NCBI GenBank assembly: GCA_013360695.1 | Contig: JABWBC010000017.1 | Location: forward strand, 1-38,978 | Source: Phycisphaerales bacterium | GTDB lineage: Bacteria; Planctomycetota; Phycisphaerae; Phycisphaerales; UBA1924 | Length of the DNA: 38,978 nt | Direction of reading: 5' to 3' | Part shown: piece after piece, positions 8,689 to 23,335 of the stretch | Layout: each line of letters begins with the position of its first letter | Numbering within the stretch: the stretch's first letter is position 1 | Program-made: the position numbers and the translations under genes | Notes under the pieces: model-generated | What the model was told of the DNA's origin: nothing | Database searches by the model: none | What the model saw: the letters and a program-made list of their open reading frames with translations, nothing else

Positions 8689-9471
8689 CTACTTCCTCAG
8701 CTTGCTCAAGAGCCGCAGGAACTCGATGTACAGCCAGACCAGCGTCACCAGCAGCGCATACGACCCGTACCACTCCATCGCCTTGGGCGCCCCGCGCTCC
8801 ACGCCCTCCTCGATATGGTGGAAATCGAGCAGCAGATTCGCCGCCGCCAGGATCACCACGAACACGCTGAAACCGATGCCGATCGGCCCGGCCGAGTGGA
8901 TGAACCCAAGCCCGCTCATCCCCGGGATCAGGCTCAGCACCATGTTGATCAGGTACGCCAGCATCACCCCCACCGTTGCGACCACGATCACGTTCCGAAC
9001 CATCGCGTTGGGCTTCAGGAACCCCGCGGCATACCCCGTCAGCATCGCCGCCATCGTCCCGAACGTCATCGCCACCGCGTTGAACACCCCCGCCTCGCCG
9101 ATCGCCTTGCCCGCACGCAGCCCGCTGTTGGCCGCGACATACGTAATCAGCCCGAGAAACAACCCCTCGCACACCGCGTACGGGATCGCCAGGAATCGGG
9201 CGGCCATGGGCTTGAACGCCATCACGATCCCCAGCACCAGCCCCGCGAGCATCCCGCCCAGACCGCCGATCGTCGCCAATTGCTTGGTCGCCGGGTCGCG
9301 CATCATCGCATAGCTCGCCCCCGTCGCCAGCACGCAGAACGACAGCGTGACGGCCGCTTTGATCGCCGTGCCCCGCACCGTCATCGTGGCCGACGCCGAC
9401 GCACGCGGCGCCAGGTCGCGCATCGCACCCTCGAAGACGCCCTCACGAAACGCGGGATTGCCCGTCCTCAT
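8689..9471 (-). CDS. Bax inhibitor-1/YccA-family membrane protein
   Basis: 260 residues with about seven membrane helices. The N-terminus MRTGNPAF and the later FNAVAMTFGTMAAML and LLDFHHIEEGVERGAPKAMEW stretches match the bacterial Bax inhibitor-1-like branch (Pfam BaxI_1). The conserved C-terminal acidic/His segment is present. Eukaryotic and bacterial relatives are pH-sensitive calcium-leak channels; the substrate here is unknown. The ATG at 9471 is preferred over the in-frame ATG at 9486 because AGGAG (9478-9482 on this strand) is 6 nt before the former. The gene follows rpoC on the same strand but is separated from it by a terminator, so it is probably transcribed alone. Confidence 0.85.
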   Translation of the reverse strand: MRTGNPAFREGVFEGAMRDLAPRASASATMTVRGTAIKAAVTLSFCVLATGASYAMMRDPATKQLATIGGLGGMLAGLVLGIVMAFKPMAARFLAIPYAVCEGLFLGLITYVAANSGLRAGKAIGEAGVFNAVAMTFGTMAAMLTGYAAGFLKPNAMVRNVIVVATVGVMLAYLINMVLSLIPGMSGLGFIHSAGPIGIGFSVFVVILAAANLLLDFHHIEEGVERGAPKAMEWYGSYALLVTLVWLYIEFLRLLSKLRK

Positions 9472-9539
9472 GCGAAACTCCTGCATCCAAGGTGCGATCC
9501 GCCGTTGCCCGGCACGCCGGCGCTAAACATCACCTCACC

Positions 9540-9545
9540 ATCATA
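9540..9545 (-). promoter_or_regulatory. Candidate -10 box of the Bax inhibitor-like gene
   Basis: TATGAT on the minus strand, about 70 nt upstream of the gene, in an AT-rich patch of an otherwise GC-rich gap. No convincing -35 partner was seen. The rest of the 305-nt gap 9472-9776 contains only this and the rpoC terminator. Confidence 0.3.
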
Positions 9546-9710
9546 TCAAACTCAAACCCCTCTTGAAAATTGCGTCGCCGCTCAACCGACGCGCGTACGG
9601 CCTCCCCGACTCGCTCTCCTTGCCGCACAATTCCGCCGCGCGATCACCCGGCCGCTCCTTCCACTTCGCTTCGTCAACTCGTTCCTTGGCCACGACACCA
9701 CTCTCCCAAG

Positions 9711-9738
9711 AAAAAAGGCCGAGCTTTCGCCCGGCCTT
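9711..9738 (-). terminator. Rho-independent terminator after rpoC
   Basis: On the minus strand: AAGGCCG, a 10-nt loop (9722-9731), CGGCCTT and a run of Ts. It lies 39 nt downstream of the rpoC stop codon. Confidence 0.85.
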
Positions 9739-9776
9739 CGTAAATCTCTCTTTCGATCACCCGGTCAGTTCGCCCA

Positions 9777-14159
<4,383 letters not shown>

Positions 14160-14282
14160 TAGAAACCGCTCCGGTTCGAGATGGCCGGCGCGCCTCGGGG
14201 ACCCGCGCCGGGATTGTCATTCCGCCTTACCCGCCGCCCGGACGGGCGAAGAATCGCCCGCCGCACGGCCCGCCGTTCCGAC

Positions 14283-18077
<3,795 letters not shown>

Positions 18078-18207
18078 CGATGTCCTCACGATGGAGTACA
18101 AGGCCGCGTTGTCACGCGCCCCGGAAGAGCCAAATGCTCCAGCATCAGCATGTGGTGGAAGTCAATGCCCGCCCCTGTCGCACCGACCACACAGTCAGGA
18201 ATCGCGC

Positions 18208-18236
18208 AGTGTATCCACCTCGCGCACACCGGACAA
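18208..18236 (-). promoter_or_regulatory. Candidate rpoB promoter
   Basis: On the minus strand: TTGTCC (-35), a 17-nt spacer and TACACT (-10), placed between the rplL terminator and rpoB. It would give a leader of about 120 nt. The same -35 hexamer and spacer are seen before rplK. Nothing else was recognised in the 337-nt gap 18078-18414. Confidence 0.45.
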
Positions 18237-18257
18237 ATTGGGTCCGCCACACGAAGA

Positions 18258-18292
18258 TCAAAAAAAGAGGCCCGCCCAATGACGGGCCTCTT
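18258..18292 (-). terminator. Rho-independent terminator after rplL
   Basis: A 10-bp stem (AAGAGGCCCG / CGGGCCTCTT, 18265-18274 with 18283-18292), an 8-nt loop and a T tract on the minus strand. It lies about 120 nt past the rplL stop and before the rpoB promoter candidate. Confidence 0.85.
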
Positions 18293-18414
18293 CTGTGTTC
18301 CAACATTCTCAGGCCAGAATCACACACTCGATTCGGGAGTTCCCTGGGCGGCGGTCAGACCGCGTCGGGTTCCGATCGGGCGGGTGCTCCGACCGACGAC
18401 GGTTTGAACGGCGA

Positions 18415-18798
18415 TCAGGCCAGTTCGATGGTCGCGCCGGCCTCTTCGAGGCTCTTCTTGAGCTTCTCGGCCTCGGCCTTGTCCAGGCCCTGCTTGACCG
18501 GCTTGCCCGGGGCGTCGACGAAGGCCTTGGCCTCGGCCAGACCCAGGCCGGTGACCTCGCGGACCGCCTTGATGACGCCGATCTTCTTGGCCGCGTCGAC
18601 GGCCTTGAGGACCACGTCGAAGCTGGACTTCTCTTCGGCCTTGGCCGCGCCGCCCGCGGCAGGAGCCGCCATCATGACCGCGCCACCGGCGGCGGCCTCG
18701 ATGCCGTACTTGTCCTTCATGTACTTGCCGAGCTCGACCGCGTCCTTAAGGGAGAGACCCGCCAGAGCGTCGCCGAGCTGATCAACCGTCATCGACAT
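18415..18798 (-). CDS. rplL: 50S ribosomal protein L7/L12
   Basis: 127 residues, the normal size. It has an N-terminal dimerisation domain (to residue ~36), an Ala/Gly-rich hinge and the C-terminal factor-binding domain ([34 protein letters not shown]). L7/L12 is the multi-copy stalk protein that recruits translation GTPases and docks on L10. GGAAGGTG just before the ATG is a good ribosome-binding site. In most bacteria rplL directly follows rplJ. Here about 2.6 kb with another gene separates them, and rplL has its own promoter-like site and terminator. Confidence 0.97.
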   Translation of the reverse strand: MSMTVDQLGDALAGLSLKDAVELGKYMKDKYGIEAAAGGAVMMAAPAAGGAAKAEEKSSFDVVLKAVDAAKKIGVIKAVREVTGLGLAEAKAFVDAPGKPVKQGLDKAEAEKLKKSLEEAGATIELA

Positions 18799-18928
18799 GA
18801 TTCACCTTCCATTGCCGGGCGGAGCGCCCGAGCGAGTACCCCCACCCCAGTGGAACCGGAACGCCCGGTCTTTTAATCCGTGCTGCCCGCAACGGGGCAA
18901 GCGGACCAGTGGAGTCAGCAGGGTCGGA

Positions 18929-18957
18929 ATGATTGGCCGACCGCGCGGTGCGATCAA
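18929..18957 (-). promoter_or_regulatory. Candidate rplL promoter
   Basis: On the minus strand: TTGATC, a 17-nt spacer and AATCAT, upstream of rplL and downstream of the terminator of the secreted-protein gene. It would give a leader of about 120 nt. Match quality is moderate; the main support is position. Confidence 0.35.
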
Positions 18958-18981
18958 GGGTCCGAACAAAGGCAGATCAAG

Positions 18982-19018
18982 CAAAAAGAAGCAGGCCGGC
19001 TCGCGGGAGCCGGCCTGC
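18982..19018 (-). terminator. Rho-independent terminator after the beta-helix/dockerin gene
   Basis: A perfect 11-bp stem (GCAGGCCGGCT with AGCCGGCCTGC), a 6-nt loop and a T-rich tail on the minus strand. It begins 31 nt after the stop codon. Confidence 0.9.
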
Positions 19019-19048
19019 ACTGGGAGCGTAATTCAGCACGGACGGGGC

Positions 19049-21136
19049 TTAGCAGCCGGACTCGAAGGCGGAGGCGAACATGTCGTAGTCGTCGCCGTTG
19101 ACGAAGCCGTCGTTATTGAGGTCGGCGGCGATGTTGCCGGCCTCGAAGGCGTCGGCGAAGGCGTCGTAGTCGTCGCCGTTGACGAAGCCGTCGTTATTGA
19201 AGTCGGCGACGCAGGGGGCGTACTGGAACTCGAAGGCGCCGCGGTCAATGACGGGGGCGGGGCCGACGCCGGTGTCGCTGACAAAGGCCACGTCGATGCG
19301 GCGGGCGTTGCCGTCGATGTCCTGGCTCCACGTCTCGGCGTAGTTGAGGTCGGCGTCGAAGTCCCAGGGGTCCGTGGGGACGAGGTTGTTGTTGCCGGCG
19401 TCGATGGCGGGCGAGGTGGACTGGAGACGGAAGTTGTCGTCGAAGGTGCCGGGGATGTTGTCAACGCCGTTGATGTCGATGAATTTTGGATCGGGGCTCA
19501 GGCCCTGGATGGTGGTGGAGAGGGCGGTGTAGAAGGAGCCGTGGAAGTTGACGGCGTAGACCTGTGACTCGTCGGTGGTGTTGGGCGCGCCGTCGGAGTT
19601 GCCCCAGAAGATGGAGTTGGTGATGGCGGCGTCGGTGCCGGTGCTGACGTAGAGGCCGCCGGCGGTGCCGGAGGGGGCGTTGTTGTTGGCGAAGGTGGAC
19701 ATGCGAACGGTCATGCCGACGCCGGAGTCGCCCGCACAGGCGATGGCGCCGCCGTCGCCGCTGGAGGCGAGGTTGCCGTTGAAGACGCAGCCTTCGGCGG
19801 ATCCGGCTGCGAAGAGGATCTTGACGGCGCCGCCGGAGCCGGTGCAGTGGTTATCGATGAACTCGGTGTTGGCGAACTGGACATCGCCGGCGGTGTGGTG
19901 ATAGAGCGCTCCTCCCTCGCCGTTGGTCCAGTTGTCGTAGAAGAGGCAGTCGACGAACTTGGGGAACTTGCCGGTGGAGTGGACGGCGCCGCCGTCGAGG
20001 CTGGCGAAGTTGGAGAGGAACTTGACGTTGCGGCAGACGACGGAGCTGTTGACGGCGGACATGCCGCCGCCGCGGGCGTCGTCGCCCGAGCCGCTGGCGT
20101 AGCCGCGGGCGATGGAGAAGCCATCGATGAGCGTGTCGCCGAGGGTGTTGTCGGCGTCGACGACGTGGTAGGAGTTGTCGGTCTGGGCCGAGCCGCCGAT
20201 CGCGCCGCTCATGGCGGTGATGAAGGCCCATGGGTTGGTGCGCTGGGAGAGTGAGGTTTCGGAGCCGGCGAATCCGCCGTACAGCTTGATGCCGCTGGGA
20301 ATGACGAATGAAGCGGTGCGCGAGGTTCCGCTGGTGGGGTAGTAGAAACCTTGGGCGGTCCAGATCTCGACATAGGCGCCACCGATGTTCTTGGCGGCGA
20401 CGAGGGGGATCTGGAGGTCGGTATAGGCGGTGGCCCAGCTGGTGCCGTCGGACGCGCCGGAGGCGTTGTCGTTGACGTAGAAGCGGAGACGATTGCTGTC
20501 GATCTTGCGGAGCTGGAAGCCGCCGACGTGGGCGGTGCCAAAGGGGGAGTCGGCGACCTTGACGGTGATGGAGCCGCCGGCGGAAACAGTAATGACGTGG
20601 ATGGCGTGGGTGATGCCGGGGATGAGCTTGCTGCTGGCCATCGCGCCGCCGACGTACTGATAGGAGCTGGAGGTGCCGGTGACGGTCACGCCGCTCTGGT
20701 TGGCGGAGTCGCCGGGAAGATCGGCGTAGGTGAAGACGGCGTAGGTGCCGGCGGCGAGGTTGTTGAAGCTGTAGGTGAGGGTGCCGAAGCTGGTCAGGCC
20801 CTGATAGTCGAGCATGAGCTTGGCGGCCTCGCCGGAAACACCCGCGTCGGCGGCGGCGGAGAACGTGCCGCTGGTGTCGCGGGTGAAGGTCGCGGCGGAG
20901 TTGACGCCCGAGAGGTCCTTGAGCGTCGAGGTGGTGGCGGAGCTGGCGGTGATGGAGTTCCAGAAGCCGGGCTGAGCGGCGGCGCCGGCGAAGCTGTTGG
21001 CGGGAACGCCCGCGCCGTTGCCGCTGGTGTTGTTGAGGTCGACGTTGAAGCTCTGGCCCATCGCCTGGCCGCAGAGGAGCAGGAGGGTGGAAGCGAGTGA
21101 GGGCAGAGTGATGGCGCGAGACTTTGCGAGAGCCAT
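19049..21136 (-). CDS. Secreted right-handed beta-helix protein with C-terminal dockerin-like module
   Basis: 695 residues from an ATG with AAGGA 7 nt upstream. It has a signal peptide (hydrophobic LASTLLLLCGQAMG, likely cut before QS). The N-terminal third is a beta-rich domain of unknown type. The middle (residues about 270-600) has repeats in the style GGAVHSTG, GGALYHHTAG, GGAVKILFA, GGAIACAG, GGLYVSTG, typical of parallel beta-helix/Pmp-like adhesins. Residues 642-695 hold two EF-hand-like dockerin repeats (NNDGFVNGDDYD) bracketed by Cys642 and the terminal Cys695. Dockerin-like repeats bind calcium; in planctomycetes they probably act in surface attachment (inference). The gene interrupts the rplJ-rplL order and has its own terminator, so it is probably an insertion. 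The substrate or ligand is unknown. Confidence 0.85.
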   Translation of the reverse strand: MALAKSRAITLPSLASTLLLLCGQAMGQSFNVDLNNTSGNGAGVPANSFAGAAAQPGFWNSITASSATTSTLKDLSGVNSAATFTRDTSGTFSAAADAGVSGEAAKLMLDYQGLTSFGTLTYSFNNLAAGTYAVFTYADLPGDSANQSGVTVTGTSSSYQYVGGAMASSKLIPGITHAIHVITVSAGGSITVKVADSPFGTAHVGGFQLRKIDSNRLRFYVNDNASGASDGTSWATAYTDLQIPLVAAKNIGGAYVEIWTAQGFYYPTSGTSRTASFVIPSGIKLYGGFAGSETSLSQRTNPWAFITAMSGAIGGSAQTDNSYHVVDADNTLGDTLIDGFSIARGYASGSGDDARGGGMSAVNSSVVCRNVKFLSNFASLDGGAVHSTGKFPKFVDCLFYDNWTNGEGGALYHHTAGDVQFANTEFIDNHCTGSGGAVKILFAAGSAEGCVFNGNLASSGDGGAIACAGDSGVGMTVRMSTFANNNAPSGTAGGLYVSTGTDAAITNSIFWGNSDGAPNTTDESQVYAVNFHGSFYTALSTTIQGLSPDPKFIDINGVDNIPGTFDDNFRLQSTSPAIDAGNNNLVPTDPWDFDADLNYAETWSQDIDGNARRIDVAFVSDTGVGPAPVIDRGAFEFQYAPCVADFNNDGFVNGDDYDAFADAFEAGNIAADLNNDGFVNGDDYDMFASAFESGC
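19082..19200 (-). repeat. Two 38-bp identical direct repeats in dockerin-like coding sequence
   Basis: 19082-19119 and 19163-19200 are identical and lie 81 bp apart, that is 27 codons, one dockerin-like unit. This points to duplication of a single repeat unit within the gene. Confidence 0.9.
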
Positions 21137-21329
21137 GGGGTGGTCCTTTCCGTGTGTCGTGTGTGGGCCCGGGGCGGAGTGCGTCGCCGCCGCGAGCGTT
21201 AAGTGTCGTCGCAACCCAGTGCGTCGCGGCGGGCCTGAGACGCTCACGGGGTGATCAAAATTTTTGGCGGAGTGGGCGAGAAATCAGGACTTGGAGCTTC
21301 TGTTTATCCTCGCCCGCGGTGTGCGGACC

Positions 21330-21371
21330 AAAAAAACAGGGGTCGCGGCCGGTGGAACCCGGTGCGACCCC
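21330..21371 (-). terminator. Rho-independent terminator after rplJ
   Basis: An outer stem GGGGTCGC / GCGACCCC (21339-21346 with 21364-21371), then a T tract on the minus strand, 34 nt past the rplJ stop. It cuts rplJ off from rplL. The remaining gap up to 21137 shows no recognised promoter. Confidence 0.75.
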
Positions 21372-21404
21372 CGTTGAAAGGGCATGAACTTCAGGTACGA
21401 GAAC

Positions 21405-21977
21405 TCAGCCGACCTTGGCGCCAACCGGGGCGATCGCCTCGCCCTTTTCGAGCTTGGTCTCGATCGCCTTGATGATGCCGGCGATGTTCGAGCCCGGGCC
21501 CTTGATCTGGCCCATGAGCTTCTTGGCGGGGCTGACGACGAGGGTGACCACGTTGGCCACGGCCTCTTCGCGGGTCGGGAGCTTGCTCAGCTCCTCAACG
21601 CCGGCCTTGCCCGAGTAGAGCTGCCCGTCGAGGACGGCGCCCTTGAGCTCGATTCCGGGGAATTTGGCGATGAGGGCGACGACCTCGCGAGCGCACTCAA
21701 CGACGGAAGACCCGCCGAAGACCAGGGCGCTGGGCCCGGTGAGGAGGTCGGCCAGGGGCGCCAGGGCGGTGCCGGCGAAGTTCTTGCGGGCCAGCGAGTT
21801 TCGGATCACGCTGACCTTGATCTTCTTCTTGGCAAGACCCAGACGGACCTTGGTGTTGTCCGTGCCCTTGAGGGCGCGGACGCTGATGAGCATCGCCTCG
21901 CGCACCTTGCTGGTCGCGGGGTCGGTGAGACGCGACGTGTAGTCGCGCATGATGGCCTGCTTGACAGTCTTGGACAT
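21405..21977 (-). CDS. rplJ: 50S ribosomal protein L10
   Basis: 190 residues. It has the L10 core (VIRNSLARKNF, FGGSSVVECAREV, GVEELSKLPTREE) and a C-terminal helix that anchors L7/L12 dimers (SNIAGIIKAIETKLE). It is the base of the ribosomal stalk. It starts 8 nt after the rplA stop, so there is no room for the L10-binding leader that regulates rplJL in enterobacteria. It is followed by a terminator, so L7/L12 is not cotranscribed unless the stop is leaky. Confidence 0.97.
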   Translation of the reverse strand: MSKTVKQAIMRDYTSRLTDPATSKVREAMLISVRALKGTDNTKVRLGLAKKKIKVSVIRNSLARKNFAGTALAPLADLLTGPSALVFGGSSVVECAREVVALIAKFPGIELKGAVLDGQLYSGKAGVEELSKLPTREEAVANVVTLVVSPAKKLMGQIKGPGSNIAGIIKAIETKLEKGEAIAPVGAKVG

Positions 21978-21985
21978 GGTTCACC

Positions 21986-22687
21986 TCACTCCGCGGCGAC
22001 AGCCTGGACGTACTTGATCTGAACACCGGGGGTCATGGCGCCGCTGATCGTGATCTTCTTGATGTACAGCCCCTTGGCGGTCGCGGGGCGAACCTTCTCG
22101 ATGGCGTGGATGAAGTGCTCGAGGTTGGCGACCAGGTCGCCCTCCGGGAAGCTCATCTTGCCGATGACCGCGTGGACGTTGCCGCCCTTGTCGGCGCGGT
22201 ACTCGACCTTGCCGGCCGAGTATTCCTTCACCGCCTCGGGCACGTTGGTGGTCACGGTGCCGGCCTTGGGCGAGGGCATCAGGCCCTTGGGGCCCAGGAC
22301 CTTACCGAGCTTGGAGACGACGCGCATCATGTCGGGCGACGCGATCGCGACGTCGAAATCCATCCAGCCCTTCTCGATCTCGGCGACGAGCTCTTCGGCG
22401 CCGGCCTTGATCGCGCCCGCGGCCAAGGCCTTGGGCGCCACGTCGCTCTGGCAGAACGCCACGACGCGCTTGGTCTTGCCGATGCCCTTGGGGAGCGAGA
22501 GAGCGCCGCGGAGGGCCTGGTCGGCCTGCGCGGTGTCGATGCCCAGGTGCATGCAGATGTTCACGGTCTGGTCGAACTTGGGAGCCTTGAACTTCTTCAG
22601 GGCGGCCACCGCCTCGGCGGCGGAGAGCGCGTCATTGGGCTTCAGCGACGCGTTGGCCTTGGCCCGCTTGGTGATTCTCACTGGCAT
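21986..22687 (-). CDS. rplA: 50S ribosomal protein L1
   Basis: 233 residues, the usual length. L1 signatures include LPKGIGKTKRV, GWMDFDVAIASPDMMRVVSKLGKVLGPKGLMPSPKAG (in parts) and the closing GLYIKKITISGAMTPGVQ. It forms the mobile L1 stalk at the tRNA exit site and in many bacteria represses its own operon by binding the L11 leader. It starts 4 nt after the rplK stop, so translation is probably coupled. Confidence 0.97.
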   Translation of the reverse strand: MPVRITKRAKANASLKPNDALSAAEAVAALKKFKAPKFDQTVNICMHLGIDTAQADQALRGALSLPKGIGKTKRVVAFCQSDVAPKALAAGAIKAGAEELVAEIEKGWMDFDVAIASPDMMRVVSKLGKVLGPKGLMPSPKAGTVTTNVPEAVKEYSAGKVEYRADKGGNVHAVIGKMSFPEGDLVANLEHFIHAIEKVRPATAKGLYIKKITISGAMTPGVQIKYVQAVAAE

Positions 22688-22691
22688 GCCT

Positions 22692-23120
22692 TCAGCCCTC
22701 CACCGTCACGCCCATCGAGCGCGCGGTCCCTTCGATCACCCGCATGGCGGCCTCGATGCTCGCGGAGTTCAGGTCCGCGGCCTTGGCCTCCGCGATCTTC
22801 CTGACCTGGTCGCGCGTGATCTTGCCCACCTTGTTCTTGTTGGGAACGCCCGAGCCCTTCTCCGCCTTGGCGGCCTCCTTGATGAGGACGCTCGCGGGCG
22901 AGCTCTTGATTTCGAAGTCGAACGAGCGATCGCTGTACACCGTGACGATGCACCCGACCACCTTGCCCTTGACGTTCTGCGTCGCGGCGTTGAACTTCTG
23001 GATGAACTGGCCGGGGTTCACGCCCTTGGAACCAAGGACCGGACCCAGCGGCGGCGCCGGAGTGGCAGCGCCACCCGTTGCCATGATCTTGAATACCTGT
23101 GTGACTTCTTTCTTGCCCAT
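22692..23120 (-). CDS. rplK: 50S ribosomal protein L11
   Basis: 142 residues from the ATG at 23120, which has GGAGG/GGAG 4-9 nt upstream. Upstream in-frame sequence overlaps the aldehyde dehydrogenase and is not coding for L11. Diagnostic segments are PAPPLGPVLGSKGVNPGQFI and the C-terminal IEGTARSMGV. L11 binds the GTPase-associated centre of 23S rRNA. It is the first gene of rplK-rplA-rplJ. The usual upstream nusG and secE are replaced by an aldehyde dehydrogenase gene. The 215-nt leader region carries a promoter-like site and several hairpins. Confidence 0.97.
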   Translation of the reverse strand: MGKKEVTQVFKIMATGGAATPAPPLGPVLGSKGVNPGQFIQKFNAATQNVKGKVVGCIVTVYSDRSFDFEIKSSPASVLIKEAAKAEKGSGVPNKNKVGKITRDQVRKIAEAKAADLNSASIEAAMRVIEGTARSMGVTVEG

Positions 23121-23142
23121 TGGTCTCCACCTCCCACCGGCC

Positions 23143-23241
23143 CCGAGGCCTGCCTCGGAAGACTCGCCCAGGGTTTCGAGGGCGAGCCAGCTCGGTGGTG
23201 CTTTCGGCTCCAACTTTTCGCCTGACCCAGACGAGGTCAGG
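23143..23241 (-). promoter_or_regulatory. Structured 5' leader of rplK (three hairpins)
   Basis: Within the predicted leader three stems can be read: CCTGACC/GGTCAGG at 23221-23241, CTCGCCC/GGGCGAG at 23163-23186, and CCGAGG/CCTCGG at 23143-23158. A competing pairing GAGCC/GGCTC (23184-23188 with 23206-23210) overlaps the second stem. This could be a regulatory leader, for example for L1 feedback. None of the three has a T tract, so they are not terminators of the upstream gene. Confidence 0.45.
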
Positions 23242-23247
23242 GCTGAG

Positions 23248-23276
23248 AGCATAGGCCCAAGTCCCGATCGGGACAA
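23248..23276 (-). promoter_or_regulatory. Candidate rplK promoter with a perfect palindrome over -35/spacer
   Basis: On the minus strand: TTGTCC, a 17-nt spacer and TATGCT. A 14-bp perfect palindrome, GTCCCGATCGGGAC (23261-23274), overlaps the -35 and spacer, where a repressor would block polymerase. The expected transcript starts near 23241, giving a leader of about 120 nt. Confidence 0.45.
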
Positions 23277-23335
23277 CGCGGCAACTGCCTGCCACGCCTG
23301 ATCAGGACCCGCGTCATCGCATACCAGACAGAATC

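Noticed and set aside
19082-19200. Repeat-spacer-repeat pattern resembling a minimal CRISPR
   Set aside because: Only two copies, inside a coding sequence, with period equal to one dockerin-like unit and no cas genes.
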